Source of the DNA: Shewanella dokdonensis
GTDB taxonomy: Bacteria > Pseudomonadota > Gammaproteobacteria > Enterobacterales > Shewanellaceae
Assembly (NCBI RefSeq): GCF_018394335.1
Contig: NZ_CP074572.1
Location: 620,001 to 684,000 of the forward strand
Direction of reading: 5' to 3'
DNA: 64,000 nt
Every line of letters begins with the position of its first letter. Within the stretch, counting starts at the first letter, position 1. Shown one piece after another: positions 48,703 to 56,865 of this stretch. Made by a program: the position numbers and the translations under genes. The notes under the pieces were generated by a model that worked only from the letters and a program-made list of their open reading frames with translations, was not told the origin of the DNA and searched no databases.

Positions 48703-48754
48703 AATCCACCTCTTATATTTTTACTAATCGCCCGGTGTAGCCCGGCGCAAAAAC

Positions 48755-49429
48755 TTAGCCTTCAGAAACCGCCAGGACATCCGACAGCGCGACGCCACCG
48801 ATGCCACGCATGTTGAGTACGGCGCCAGAACTGGAGTTCAGCGACACGCTGCTCACATGACCATAAGTACTGACGTAAAGATCTTCCGATGTACCATCAA
48901 TGACCCCATTAGCCTTGATGGTATATTGACCGACCGCCACGGCATTCCCGTTATTGTCCAGCCCATCCCAATTAACATCGACGTTGCCACCAGCACTACC
49001 ATCAACCGTGAAAGTTCTGACCACCTGTCCGGTGGCATCCTGCACCGATACCTTAATCGCGTTGATTGGCGCACTGGTGCTGATAACCCCTCTGATACTT
49101 GGTTCATCAGCGGACAGATAAGCCGTACCTGATGGCACCAACACCTTCTGCCCCACCAGACCAGAAGCTTGCAGCGCCTGACTAGACGTCATTACGGTAT
49201 TGAGGCTACTGATCTCATCATTCAGTTTGCCAATGCCATCTACAGTAGAAAAAGACGCCATCTGTGAAATCATCTGATCATTGTCTACAGGATTAGAAGG
49301 GTCTTGCATCGATAGCTGGGTACTTAGCAATGCGAAGAAATCTTCCTGACTCAACGACTGATTATTGCTAGCCTTGCTGGTGCTGCTGGTATCCGTTGTT
49401 GAAGAGTTTACCGAATTGATAGTACTCAC
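48755..49429 (-). CDS. flgD: Hook cap protein FlgD
   Basis: A 224-residue scaffold with the conserved N-terminal SQEDFFALLSTQLSMQDPSNPVDN and a C-terminal Ig-like domain (FTVDGSAGGNVDVNWDGLDNNG). It caps the growing hook and is later removed. 12 bases after flgC. Intact. Confidence 0.95.
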   Translation of the reverse strand: MSTINSVNSSTTDTSSTSKASNNQSLSQEDFFALLSTQLSMQDPSNPVDNDQMISQMASFSTVDGIGKLNDEISSLNTVMTSSQALQASGLVGQKVLVPSGTAYLSADEPSIRGVISTSAPINAIKVSVQDATGQVVRTFTVDGSAGGNVDVNWDGLDNNGNAVAVGQYTIKANGVIDGTSEDLYVSTYGHVSSVSLNSSSGAVLNMRGIGGVALSDVLAVSEG

Positions 49430-49441
49430 GGCCTATCTCCT

Positions 49442-49867
49442 TTATTCACCGAGCCGCAGCGTCTGCTGTAGCATGGATTTAGTAGCATCCGCTACCTGCA
49501 CATTCATCTGGTAAGAGCGGGAAGCAGAAATCATGTCTGCCATCTCTTCCACCACATTGACATTAGGTTTGTATATATAGCCATCCGCATCTGCTAACGG
49601 ATGATCCGGTGAGTATTCCTTCACCAGCGGCTTGTCACTTTCAACAATGCCAGCCACCTTCACCGAATAGCCATCCTGTTGCTGTTGACCATTAGTTGCC
49701 TTTGCCAACTCCGCTTCAAACACCGGATGCCGGGCTTTGTAGGTTTGATCAATACTGCTTGAAACTGAATCAGCGTTGGCAATATTACTGGCGGTAGTGT
49801 TCAGTCGTACTGACTGAGCTGACATGCCGGAACCGGCAATATTAAAAATATTGAACAAGCTCATCAT
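49442..49867 (-). CDS. flgC: Proximal rod protein FlgC
   Basis: A 141-residue rod protein with FNIAGSGMSAQSVRLN, NIANADSVSS and the C-terminal VVEEMADMISASRSYQMNVQV typical of FlgC. Two ATGs in tandem open the gene; the AGGAGA site suits the second slightly better (49864). It overlaps the flgB stop. Intact. Confidence 0.96.
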   Translation of the reverse strand: MMSLFNIFNIAGSGMSAQSVRLNTTASNIANADSVSSSIDQTYKARHPVFEAELAKATNGQQQQDGYSVKVAGIVESDKPLVKEYSPDHPLADADGYIYKPNVNVVEEMADMISASRSYQMNVQVADATKSMLQQTLRLGE

Positions 49868-50265
49868 CAGTCTCCTCTGATAGCTTTTTTCATGCCGGAA
49901 AACTTACCGCCTAGGAATCCTAACGACATCTGGTACTCCAGCGCGTTCTGCATAAATGCCTGCTGTTCTTCCTGCATATCAACGGTATTGCCATCACCAG
50001 TATCAGGCTGATTAGGAATGCGGAATTTGACGTTTTCCTGTACCAGAGATTTCATATCAAAATGATTTTCTGAGGTTGCCGCCATCTGCATGCTCTGCTG
50101 TTTACCCACAGCACTCTGCAACGCAGCATTAAAGTCCACATCTCTAGCCCGGTAATTCGGCGTGTCAGCGTTCGCTATGTTGCTAGACAACACTTCAGCA
50201 CGCTGCGCACGGATCCCAAGCGTGTACTGATGAATGCCCAACGCTTTATCAAAACTGATCGCCAT
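49867..50265 (-). CDS. flgB: Proximal rod protein FlgB
   Basis: About 132 residues from the ATG at 50265 (GAGAGGCGG site), giving the standard MAISFDKALGIHQYTLGIR. A longer open frame to 50352 would include the sigma-54 promoter and is not credible. It has SSNIANADTPNYRARDVDF and ends GKFSGMKKAIRG. First gene of flgBCDE. Confidence 0.96.
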   Translation of the reverse strand: MAISFDKALGIHQYTLGIRAQRAEVLSSNIANADTPNYRARDVDFNAALQSAVGKQQSMQMAATSENHFDMKSLVQENVKFRIPNQPDTGDGNTVDMQEEQQAFMQNALEYQMSLGFLGGKFSGMKKAIRGD

Positions 50266-50301
50266 AAAACCGCCTCTCACTGGATAGTTTGTCAAAACAA
50301 A

Positions 50302-50316
50302 GCAAACTATGTGCCA
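50302..50316 (-). promoter_or_regulatory. Sigma-54 promoter of flgBCDE
   Basis: The minus strand reads TGGCAC-N5-TTGC followed by TTTG: a perfect match to both core boxes with GG-N10-GC spacing, about 37 bases before flgB. Confidence 0.9.
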
Positions 50317-50377
50317 AGGATTATGTATCACCCTGAAAACTTTTAGCATCAACAGAGTAAGCGCTATAACACAGGCA

Positions 50378-50412
50378 ATAAAAATGCCAGCTAAGTTGCT
50401 GGCATTTTTATT
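50378..50412 (-). terminator. Rho-independent terminator of cheV-cheR
   Basis: A perfect 11-bp stem AAAATGCCAGC (50381-50391) with GCTGGCATTTT (50398-50408), loop of six, flanked by further A/T. It lies 29 bases after the cheR stop. Confidence 0.88.
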
Positions 50413-50436
50413 TTATTAATAATCAATCGGTTACAT

Positions 50437-51270
50437 CTATATTTTGCGTTGGTAATAGATCCCGGGGTTGCAACGGATCATCTCAAACTCGTCAGAGAGT
50501 CCGGCAATCGACTCTGACGCCCCCAGAAACAGGATGCCTTTGGGATTAAGAGCGGCAGCAAATTGCCGCAGGATTTTTGCCTTAGCTTCCGGGGCAAAAT
50601 AGATCAGTACATTGCGGCAAAAGATAATGTCAAATTTACCTAGCAGCGTGTAACTCTCAAGCAAGTTGTGGGCGCGAAAACTCACCAAACGTCTAACATT
50701 ATCCTTCACCCGCATGTTGCCACCGGGCAAGGTATCAAAAAACTGGCGTTTACGTTCATCGGACAAACCACGTCCCAACGCTAGGTTGTCATACTCAGCG
50801 TTCTTGCAACGTTCCAACATGGAAGGAGACAGATCGGTCGCTAAAATTGAGGCACTGCCAGGTAAGCCGCCCAAGCGACGTTGCTGATATTCCAGAATCG
50901 TCATCGCCAGAGAATAAGGTTCTTGCCCAGACGAGCAGGCCGCCGACCAGATTTTCAGCGGACGCCCTAATTTGGCAAATTGCGGCAAAATATTATTCGA
51001 GAGTAATTCAAAAGGATAACGGTCACGAAACCACAAGGTTTCGTTAGTTGTCATCGCATCGATAACTTCTGCCCGTAGTTGTCGTTCGGTCGGTCGCATC
51101 GACTGCTTCACCACATCCGACAACGATGGCAAGCCGTATTTTCCCATTAATGGTGCCAAGCGGCTACGTACCAGATATTGCTTATTATCACCTAGCACAA
51201 TGCCACTGTGTTGTTCCAAAAACAGCCGGAACTGGTTGTACTCGGTTTCTGCAAGAGATTTATCTGGCAC
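50437..51270 (-). CDS. cheR: Chemoreceptor methyltransferase CheR
   Basis: A 277-residue CheR with an N-terminal helical domain (about 1-80) and a SAM-binding domain: IWSAACSSGQEPYSLAM (motif I), LATDLS and FDIIFCRNVLIYF. It methylates chemoreceptor glutamates and opposes CheB. 139 bases after cheV, same strand, ends at a strong terminator. Confidence 0.96.
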   Translation of the reverse strand: MPDKSLAETEYNQFRLFLEQHSGIVLGDNKQYLVRSRLAPLMGKYGLPSLSDVVKQSMRPTERQLRAEVIDAMTTNETLWFRDRYPFELLSNNILPQFAKLGRPLKIWSAACSSGQEPYSLAMTILEYQQRRLGGLPGSASILATDLSPSMLERCKNAEYDNLALGRGLSDERKRQFFDTLPGGNMRVKDNVRRLVSFRAHNLLESYTLLGKFDIIFCRNVLIYFAPEAKAKILRQFAAALNPKGILFLGASESIAGLSDEFEMIRCNPGIYYQRKI

Positions 51271-51409
51271 CTTGATATCCCATCTTCATATAACATACAG
51301 GCGTATAGCAATACGCTAATGCCTCCTAGCAAACGCCGCGTTATACAGCAGCGCTGCTGGCAACACAAGTCACCGTTAACAATCTTTACCCAAGATCACT
51401 GTTAGCAAA

Positions 51410-52333
51410 TCATGACAAAGTCAGATGTTTGTCAACGGCGGCGGCCAATTCATCCGGATTAAACTTGGCGATAAAGTCGTTAGCGCCAACTTTCTGTACC
51501 ATAGCATGATTGAACACCCCACTGAGCGAAGTATGCAACACGACTTTAATATCCTTCAGTTTTGGATCATCACGGATCTCTGCCGTCAGCGTATATCCGT
51601 CCATTTCCGGCATTTCAATATCAGAAATAATCAGCGGAATTTCTCGCGCAACATTATCCATTTCAGCCGCAATCACCTTAAGTCGTTCTAACGCTTCCCG
51701 GCCATCTTTGGCAGTATCTATCTGCAAGTTCAACGAAGACAAGGCTCGCACTATCTGCTTGCGCGCTACCGCAGAATCATCCACCACCATAATATGGAAA
51801 TTCTGTTCACGGTCGATATTAATTGCACTATCAACTTCTTCGCTGATCTCAGTTTTTGCCGGTGAAATTTCATCGAGAATTTTTTCTACATCGAGAATCT
51901 CTATCAGTTCGCCGTCAATTTCTGTTACTGCGGTCAGATAAGAGTAGCGACCAGCACCTTGTGGCGGTGGCATCATCTCTGACCAGTTCATATTGATAAT
52001 ACGTTCCACCGACTGCACTAAAAAACCCTGCACACTGCGGTTATATTCTGAAATAATGATGAAACAGTTTTTCAGATCCTCAATCGGCCGTCCACCGGTT
52101 GCGGCGCCCAAATCAATCACGGAAATAGTGGAACCTCGAATGTGGGCAACGCCCTTCACATAAGGGTTCAATTTTGGCAGTGTTGTTAATGGCGGGCACT
52201 GCAATACCTCTTTTACCTTGAAAACGTTAATACCGAAACGCTGACGCCCATTTAATTTGAATAACAGCAATTCAAGACGGTTCTGCCCTACCAGTTGGGT
52301 TCTTTTGTTGACTGATTCAAGAATGCCTGACAT
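51410..52333 (-). CDS. cheV: CheV, CheW-receiver hybrid chemotaxis protein
   Basis: A 307-residue protein: a CheW domain (about 18-160) followed by a receiver domain (about 178-305) with the acidic pair in MVVDDSA and phospho-acceptor in ISDIEMPEMDG, and a late FIAKFNPDEL in which K replaces the usual KP context. It couples receptors to CheA, and phosphorylation tunes adaptation. Divergent from flgA. Confidence 0.95.
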   Translation of the reverse strand: MSGILESVNKRTQLVGQNRLELLLFKLNGRQRFGINVFKVKEVLQCPPLTTLPKLNPYVKGVAHIRGSTISVIDLGAATGGRPIEDLKNCFIIISEYNRSVQGFLVQSVERIINMNWSEMMPPPQGAGRYSYLTAVTEIDGELIEILDVEKILDEISPAKTEISEEVDSAINIDREQNFHIMVVDDSAVARKQIVRALSSLNLQIDTAKDGREALERLKVIAAEMDNVAREIPLIISDIEMPEMDGYTLTAEIRDDPKLKDIKVVLHTSLSGVFNHAMVQKVGANDFIAKFNPDELAAAVDKHLTLS

Positions 52334-52383
52334 AAGCCTGCCTTGTATATCTGCGGGTATAAAATCCCTTCCGTTTTTCGGAA

Positions 52384-52398
52384 AGGCACGTAACTTGC
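52384..52398 (+). promoter_or_regulatory. Sigma-54 promoter of flgA
   Basis: AGGCACG-N4-TTGCT on the plus strand, with GG-N10-GC spacing and an almost perfect -24 box, about 78 bases before the flgA start. Confidence 0.8.
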
Positions 52399-52476
52399 TG
52401 TGGTTGTTTCATACAGCCTTTAAGTCAAAGTTCTGACGCCATTAAATCCTTTCCCTATTTAAGGGGTAGAGGACTG

Positions 52477-53228
52477 TTGAAGTATAAGTGTAAATCAGCT
52501 ATTCAAACCAGCTTACAAATGATGAAACTAAATTTAGCATACATTTTTTTATACACACTATTGTGGACTAACATAGCCTTAGCTCAGCAGCCGGTTACTC
52601 CTGATGTATCGGCCATAGAATCGTTAGCTAAAGATGTGGTGGCAAAAAGGTCAGCACGCCAGCATCAGCAAGAGTCAATATTACGCCACAAGCACTCGAC
52701 AGTCGGCTAGCGATCCCGCGTTGCAGTTCTCCTATAACAGCAGAACTCGCATCAGATAGAGAAATTAGCCGTAACAACACGGTGCGGATCAGCTGTGATA
52801 GTCCAGATCTCAGCTATCCATGGCAAATTTATCTGTCAGTACGCGTTGATATCAGTTATCCAGTGGTGGTGGCCAAAGAAACGCTGGCGCCAGGCACGGT
52901 ACTGTCTGCGGCCCTGATGGAGCTGCGCTATGTGGATCAGTACAGTGTCAACGGTGAGCAGTTCAGTAATGTTCAACAATTAACGGGTACCCGACTGAAA
53001 CGACGCGTAGCCAAGGATTATCCGATTTTTGGCAGCAATATCTGTGTTGTCTGTAAGGGCGATACGGTCTCAATTATTGCCAGAACGGAACAATTTCAGA
53101 TAAAAACTGTTGGCGTAGCGGAAGAAGATGGTAACCTTGGTGGACAGATCCGGGTAAAAAATATCCGTTCAAACAAAACAATAGATGCGATTGTCACCCG
53201 CGTAGGTGAAGTTCAGGTAAAAATGTAA
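52477..53228 (+). pseudogene. flgA: FlgA, P-ring assembly chaperone, frameshifted
   Basis: The first frame carries a signal sequence (YIFLYTLLWTNIALA) and reads to DVVAK. One more A in the five-A run at 52644-52648 gives KKVSTPASARVNITPQALD, joined to the SAF-like C-terminal domain (VVAKETLAPGTVLSAALME, ending VGEVQVKM). Restored length about 250 residues. I start at TTG 52477 because AGAGGAC precedes it; the tandem ATGs at 52519-52524 are an alternative with a more usual signal peptide but no ribosome site. Confidence 0.88.
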
Positions 53229-53237
53229 AAAAGTTCT

Positions 53238-53264
53238 CAAGCCTGGAGACGCATTGCCGATAAT
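53238..53264 (+). promoter_or_regulatory. Sigma-28 (FliA) promoter of flgMN
   Basis: TCAA (53238-53241), 15 bases, then a perfect GCCGATAA (53257-53264), 41 bases before the flgM start. FliA-driven flgM is the standard feedback arrangement. Confidence 0.85.
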
Positions 53265-53305
53265 AGAGTTAGACATTTATTCAAGGGTGTTGGAGCCACA
53301 AGGCT

Positions 53306-53620
53306 ATGGACATTAAACAACTGCAAAATCAGCCTCGGGTAAACTCAACAACTGTTACCCCTAGCAACAGTAAAGCGACCGGGAAAACCGACACTGCAAC
53401 CGTTGCCAACAATGACGATTCCGTTGTTGTTTCTGCTCAGGCCCAGCAATTACAGGGGATGCAAAACCGAATTGCGACTATGCCAGAGATGGATATGCAA
53501 AAAGTTGCCGAAATTAAGCTAGCTATTTCCGAAGGTCGCTATAAAGTGGATCCGGAAAAACTGGCTAACAATATCGCCCAGTTTGAAAGCGACATGGTAG
53601 ATCTTGATCAGGAGTCCTGA
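53306..53620 (+). CDS. flgM: Anti-sigma-28 factor FlgM
   Basis: A 104-residue protein, disordered in its N-terminal half (S/T/N-rich) with the sigma-binding C-terminal helices (VAEIKLAISEGRYKVDPEKLANNI). It holds FliA inactive until exported through the finished hook. Its stop overlaps the flgN start (TGATG). Confidence 0.95.
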   Translation: MDIKQLQNQPRVNSTTVTPSNSKATGKTDTATVANNDDSVVVSAQAQQLQGMQNRIATMPEMDMQKVAEIKLAISEGRYKVDPEKLANNIAQFESDMVDLDQES

Positions 53621-54050
53621 TGCCACAAGCGCAAGACCTGGAAAGCATGTTAAAACAACAGACGACCACACTTGGTCGTCTGTTGTCGCTGATTGATGCC
53701 GAAACCAAAGCATTGGTAGAACGCGATGCCGATACACTATTGCAACTCGCCGCAGAAAAACAGCAAGTGCTAGAACACGTCGCCAAGATTGATAAATCAC
53801 TGGCTGAACATCCGCACAAGCAACAACTCACCCAAGCACCACTGTCAAAGCAGGTAGCAGATGCCAAAAGTTTGCTGGCCGTATGCCAACAAAAAATTTG
53901 GCTAACGGCAAGCTAATAGAGCTATGTGCCGCTAGCGTCAATCGACTAGCACAGGCACTACAGATGAGTCGTAACGCTAACAGCCTGACTTATGATGACA
54001 AGGGAAAAACCTCGACTATCTCATCTCTGGGAAATGACCTGGAAGCCTGA
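53620..54050 (+). pseudogene. flgN: FlgN export chaperone, frameshifted
   Basis: A helical FlgN that starts MPQAQDLESMLKQQ and breaks in CQQK. One more A in the six-A run at 53891-53896 gives QQKNLANGKLIELCAASVNRLAQAL and a stop at 54048-54050, 143 residues. FlgN is the chaperone for FlgK and FlgL. The restored NGKLIELC segment is the family signature. Confidence 0.9.
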
Positions 54051-54099
54051 CCATCAAATCAACATGCTAGATTTCTGTAATGTTATTGCCTCTTAGCGA

Positions 54100-54132
54100 A
54101 GAAAACGGCAAGACGTTGCCGCCTTGCCGCTA
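54100..54132. terminator. Possible bidirectional terminator between flgN and flgP
   Basis: CGGCAAG (54106-54112) pairs perfectly with CTTGCCG (54123-54129) between convergent genes. No good T tract follows on either strand, so this is tentative. Confidence 0.4.
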
Positions 54133-54153
54133 CTTGATTTTGCTGATTTGACC

Positions 54154-54603
54154 TCAAAAATAGGTGATCTCTTTTACGCGCTGAGGCCGATTCTGCTGCT
54201 GGTAGAGTTGCCATACATTGGCAAAATCCAGCTCTAGTTCTGTTACATAATTGTCACCAGCAGGATAACTGCGAACCACGCGCGCACCGCGGATCATCCC
54301 ACTGACAGAAACCTTGACGTTATCAGATTTCAGCATCCAATCACCAACTTTACTCTCAGCCGTTAGTTGTTGCCCATAAACCTGTTCAGCCAACTCCCGG
54401 TATGCGGCAATTTTTGATGCCTGCATAGCCATCAGCACTCTTTCAGAGGCATTTTTTGATGGTTGTGAAGCCAGCGGCGCATAGCCCACCGCCGTAATTT
54501 TTGGGAAAGATTCCGGTGGCACCGGTTCCCACTGCACATAACGGTCACGAGTCGTGCAGCCAGCCAGCATTATCAGAGCCAATAAAGGCAGCCATCGTCT
54601 CAT
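54154..54603 (-). CDS. flgP: FlgP, LPP20-type flagellar outer-membrane lipoprotein
   Basis: A 149-residue lipoprotein with lipobox LAGC at residue 16 and an LPP20-type domain (SKIAAYRELAEQVYGQQL, GMIRGARVVRSYPAGDNYVTELELDF). In Vibrio and Campylobacter, FlgP builds an outer-membrane disk around the basal body that supports torque. Its start overlaps the flgO stop (ATGA). Confidence 0.9.
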   Translation of the reverse strand: MRRWLPLLALIMLAGCTTRDRYVQWEPVPPESFPKITAVGYAPLASQPSKNASERVLMAMQASKIAAYRELAEQVYGQQLTAESKVGDWMLKSDNVKVSVSGMIRGARVVRSYPAGDNYVTELELDFANVWQLYQQQNRPQRVKEITYF

Positions 54604-55208
54604 TTTGTTTCTCCTAACAGATGCACCTTATCATCACCATCCGCACTGTTGCGATATAACAGGCCCTGCTTGGAAACAACTAATTGTGAAGGCAACAGAT
54701 AATCCGGTAACGCCTGTTGCGGCACATAAAGTTGTGCGGTTGACACCACCTTGTTACTCGACAGTGTGACAATCCGGCTGTTGATCACTATGCCATGACG
54801 CGCCAAACTCACAGTAGAAACCAGTACCTGGTCCACCGAAATATTCGCCGGAAGTTTTTGCCAGTCACGGCTCAATAAAAAATCACCCTGCGGCGTTACT
54901 CGCACAGCATCGGCGACATTCAGATCCACCAGATTGAATCCCATCTGCTGCATCCCGGCCATGAGCCCTTGTTGCAATTGCGCCGCCAAATTATCAGTAC
55001 TCTGCAAATCCTCTACCATAACAGGAGTTGCCACCAATAATGGCTGAGATTGATCTAAGACATCACTGTAACGTACCAGTTCTCTAGCGAGTTGTGTTGT
55101 TACATCAATGATGCCAGCTTTGGTGGTTGCCGCAGGTTCTGGCACAGGCACCGCAGTCTGACTACAGCCAGTCAACAGTAATGCCATGAGGGTTATCTTG
55201 ATTTTCAT
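54600..55208 (-). CDS. flgO: FlgO, flagellar outer-membrane lipoprotein
   Basis: About 202 residues from the ATG at 55208 (TGGAAC site), giving a lipoprotein signal with LLTGC. The upstream in-frame extension overlaps the divergent flgT region and lacks family similarity. The FlgO domain has LARELVRYSDVLDQSQPLLVATPV. With FlgP and FlgT it forms extra basal-body rings. Transcribed with flgP from a sigma-28 promoter. Confidence 0.9.
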   Translation of the reverse strand: MKIKITLMALLLTGCSQTAVPVPEPAATTKAGIIDVTTQLARELVRYSDVLDQSQPLLVATPVMVEDLQSTDNLAAQLQQGLMAGMQQMGFNLVDLNVADAVRVTPQGDFLLSRDWQKLPANISVDQVLVSTVSLARHGIVINSRIVTLSSNKVVSTAQLYVPQQALPDYLLPSQLVVSKQGLLYRNSADGDDKVHLLGETK

Positions 55209-55267
55209 ATCAGTTCCATTAGCAATATTTCCAAGAATCCGGGAAACAATACTCTGCGCTCTTCCCT

Positions 55268-55294
55268 GTATCGGCACGGCCACGCCACACTTAA
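55268..55294 (-). promoter_or_regulatory. Sigma-28 (FliA)-like promoter of flgOP
   Basis: On the minus strand TTAA (55291-55294), 15 bases, then GCCGATAC (55268-55275), 59 bases before flgO. Spacing is exact; one base differs in each box. Confidence 0.7.
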
Positions 55295-55400
55295 GCAATT
55301 TTGCCATCTTTAAACACAGTTCACTGGCATAAATTTTGAATATCACGAACCAGAATCTATGCCTTCTGCCAGATTTTTGGCCAATACGGGAACCGTCACC

Positions 55401-56549
55401 ATGAAACACGTGTTTTGCTTGCTGTTATTGCTCGGCCTCAGTATCCCCTGCCAGGCTTACTGGGTCGAAGCAACTGGCGATGCCAAGATAGTCAATGGTG
55501 ATAGTAGCAAAGCCCGTGAAATAGCCATACAAAATGCATTACGCATGGCGCTGCTGCAAAATGGAGGCAATTTTCAGGCCAGCCAAGTCGTCAGTAATGG
55601 TAATCTGACCACACAAGCATTGGAGTTATCTGCGGCTGCCAATGTCAAAACGGTGGAATTACTCAACGAACAGAAAGATGGCGAACGACTGATAGTGACC
55701 ATCAAGGTCGATTTACAGGCAAACGATGCGCAATCGTGTAGCAATGACGGACTTAAAGCGGCCATACTCATTCCGCAAACACTGCTGTATGACCGTAGTC
55801 AGTTGCGCTATGGTCGACTGGAAAAACTTCCCTCAGTGTTATCACAGCATCTTGCCGCTATGCTCAAGAAAAACTCCGCTTTTAGCTTTCCTCTTACCTT
55901 GGCCGAGAAACAAGTCGACATTCCAACGCCAACCGCAGCAGGATTAAGGATACCCACAATTGTCAGTGAAATGACGGACAGCCAGTATCTGTTATTGCCA
56001 GAATTACTCGACATATCGGTTGCACCAGCGACCTCCGCACCATTAGGGCTCTGGCAGCATGATCCACTGCGGCAATTCCAACTCAGACTGACACTTTACC
56101 ATGGGATCAGTGGTGAAATTCTCTGGCAGCATGATTATGCGACCAATGCCGCCTGGGAGTTTGATAAAACCGCCATGGTCAATCCAACATCCAGCGAGTT
56201 CTGGCAATCAGCCTACGGTGAAAACATCAGCGCTGTGCTGCAACAATCAGTCACAGATATTGATCAGGTGCTCAACTGCCGTCCATTATTAGCGCAGATT
56301 ATCGCCCGCGACAATAGCCGAGTCATCCTCAATATTGGCCGACAAAATGGCGTTAAAAAGGGCGATAAATTTAAAATTGCCATGCAGTACAATGTCAATG
56401 ATCAACTTAATCGACCGCATGCACTGGCAACTGCCACGCCAGTCACTGTCACCATTGATCAGACATCGGAGACAACCGCTACTGCACTTATTAATGGTGA
56501 ACACGCAGCACTGAATATTCAGGTAAACGATATTGCGCTTAAGAAATAA
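55401..56549 (+). CDS. flgT: FlgT, flagellar H-ring protein
   Basis: About 382 residues from the ATG at 55401, which starts a clean signal peptide (FCLLLLLGLSIPCQA). The N-terminal domain begins YWVEATGDAKIVNGD with IAIQNALRMALLQNGGNF, the FlgT signature; a C-terminal SH3-like domain has LNIGRQNGVKKGDKFKI. FlgT builds the periplasmic H ring and helps place the T ring and stators. Divergent from flgO. Intact. Confidence 0.92.
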   Translation: MKHVFCLLLLLGLSIPCQAYWVEATGDAKIVNGDSSKAREIAIQNALRMALLQNGGNFQASQVVSNGNLTTQALELSAAANVKTVELLNEQKDGERLIVTIKVDLQANDAQSCSNDGLKAAILIPQTLLYDRSQLRYGRLEKLPSVLSQHLAAMLKKNSAFSFPLTLAEKQVDIPTPTAAGLRIPTIVSEMTDSQYLLLPELLDISVAPATSAPLGLWQHDPLRQFQLRLTLYHGISGEILWQHDYATNAAWEFDKTAMVNPTSSEFWQSAYGENISAVLQQSVTDIDQVLNCRPLLAQIIARDNSRVILNIGRQNGVKKGDKFKIAMQYNVNDQLNRPHALATATPVTVTIDQTSETTATALINGEHAALNIQVNDIALKK

Positions 56550-56589
56550 GCGGTTAGATTTCAAATCTTTTATTGAAAGCAAAATCCAG

Positions 56590-56595
56590 TATAAT
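56590..56595 (+). promoter_or_regulatory. -10 box of the tRNA-Arg promoter
   Basis: A perfect TATAAT ends 9 bases before the mature tRNA. No clear -35 box is seen at 16-18 bases; an upstream TTGAAA is only 11 bases away. Confidence 0.5.
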
Positions 56596-56604
56596 CACTG
56601 CCGT

Positions 56605-56680
56605 CTCCTCATAGCTCAACAGGATAGAGCAGTTGCCTCCTAAGCGACCGATCGGGGTTCGAGTCCCTGTGGGGAGACCA
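56605..56680 (+). tRNA. tRNA-Arg (anticodon CCT)
   Basis: A complete cloverleaf. Acceptor CTCCTCA pairs with TGGGGAG (one G-T), followed by discriminator A and encoded CCA. D stem GCTC/GAGC, anticodon stem GTTGC/GCGAC with loop CTCCTAA (anticodon CCT), T stem CGGGG/CCCTG with loop TTCGAGT. It decodes AGG. Accessory genes begin right after it, so its 3' end is the likely attachment site of the element that follows. Confidence 0.95.
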
Positions 56681-56732
56681 AATAGGCACTTTTTATTATA
56701 ATTATCAAATAGTTATAAAAATCGTTAAATTC

Positions 56733-56751
56733 TGTGCCGCATATGTGCCGC
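56733..56751 (+). repeat. Direct repeat TGTGCCGC next to the tRNA
   Basis: TGTGCCGC at 56733-56740 and again at 56744-56751, 11 bases apart, 53 bases after the tRNA. One helical turn of spacing is typical of arm-type integrase or excisionase sites; the role is inferred. The rest of 56681-56865 is AT-rich with no gene. Confidence 0.45.
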
Positions 56752-56865
56752 CTCGCGACAGACAAATTTTTCAATTTTTTTAATAGCTTACGCTAAAAAG
56801 CCGTTTTTGCCTGTTCCGTGCAAAAATTGGACTATTCAATCAAATTTCGATAGTTTTCATTCATC

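Noticed and set aside
49867..50352. A longer FlgB starting at 50352
   Set aside because: The extension would cover a perfect sigma-54 promoter, and the family start is the ATG at 50265.
55325..55339. Sigma-54 promoter for flgT
   Set aside because: TGGCAT-N5-TTGA has the -24 half, but the invariant GC of the -12 box is GA.
54600..55409. A FlgO with 67 extra N-terminal residues
   Set aside because: The lipoprotein signal begins at 55208; the extension overlaps the divergent flgT start and the sigma-28-like site.
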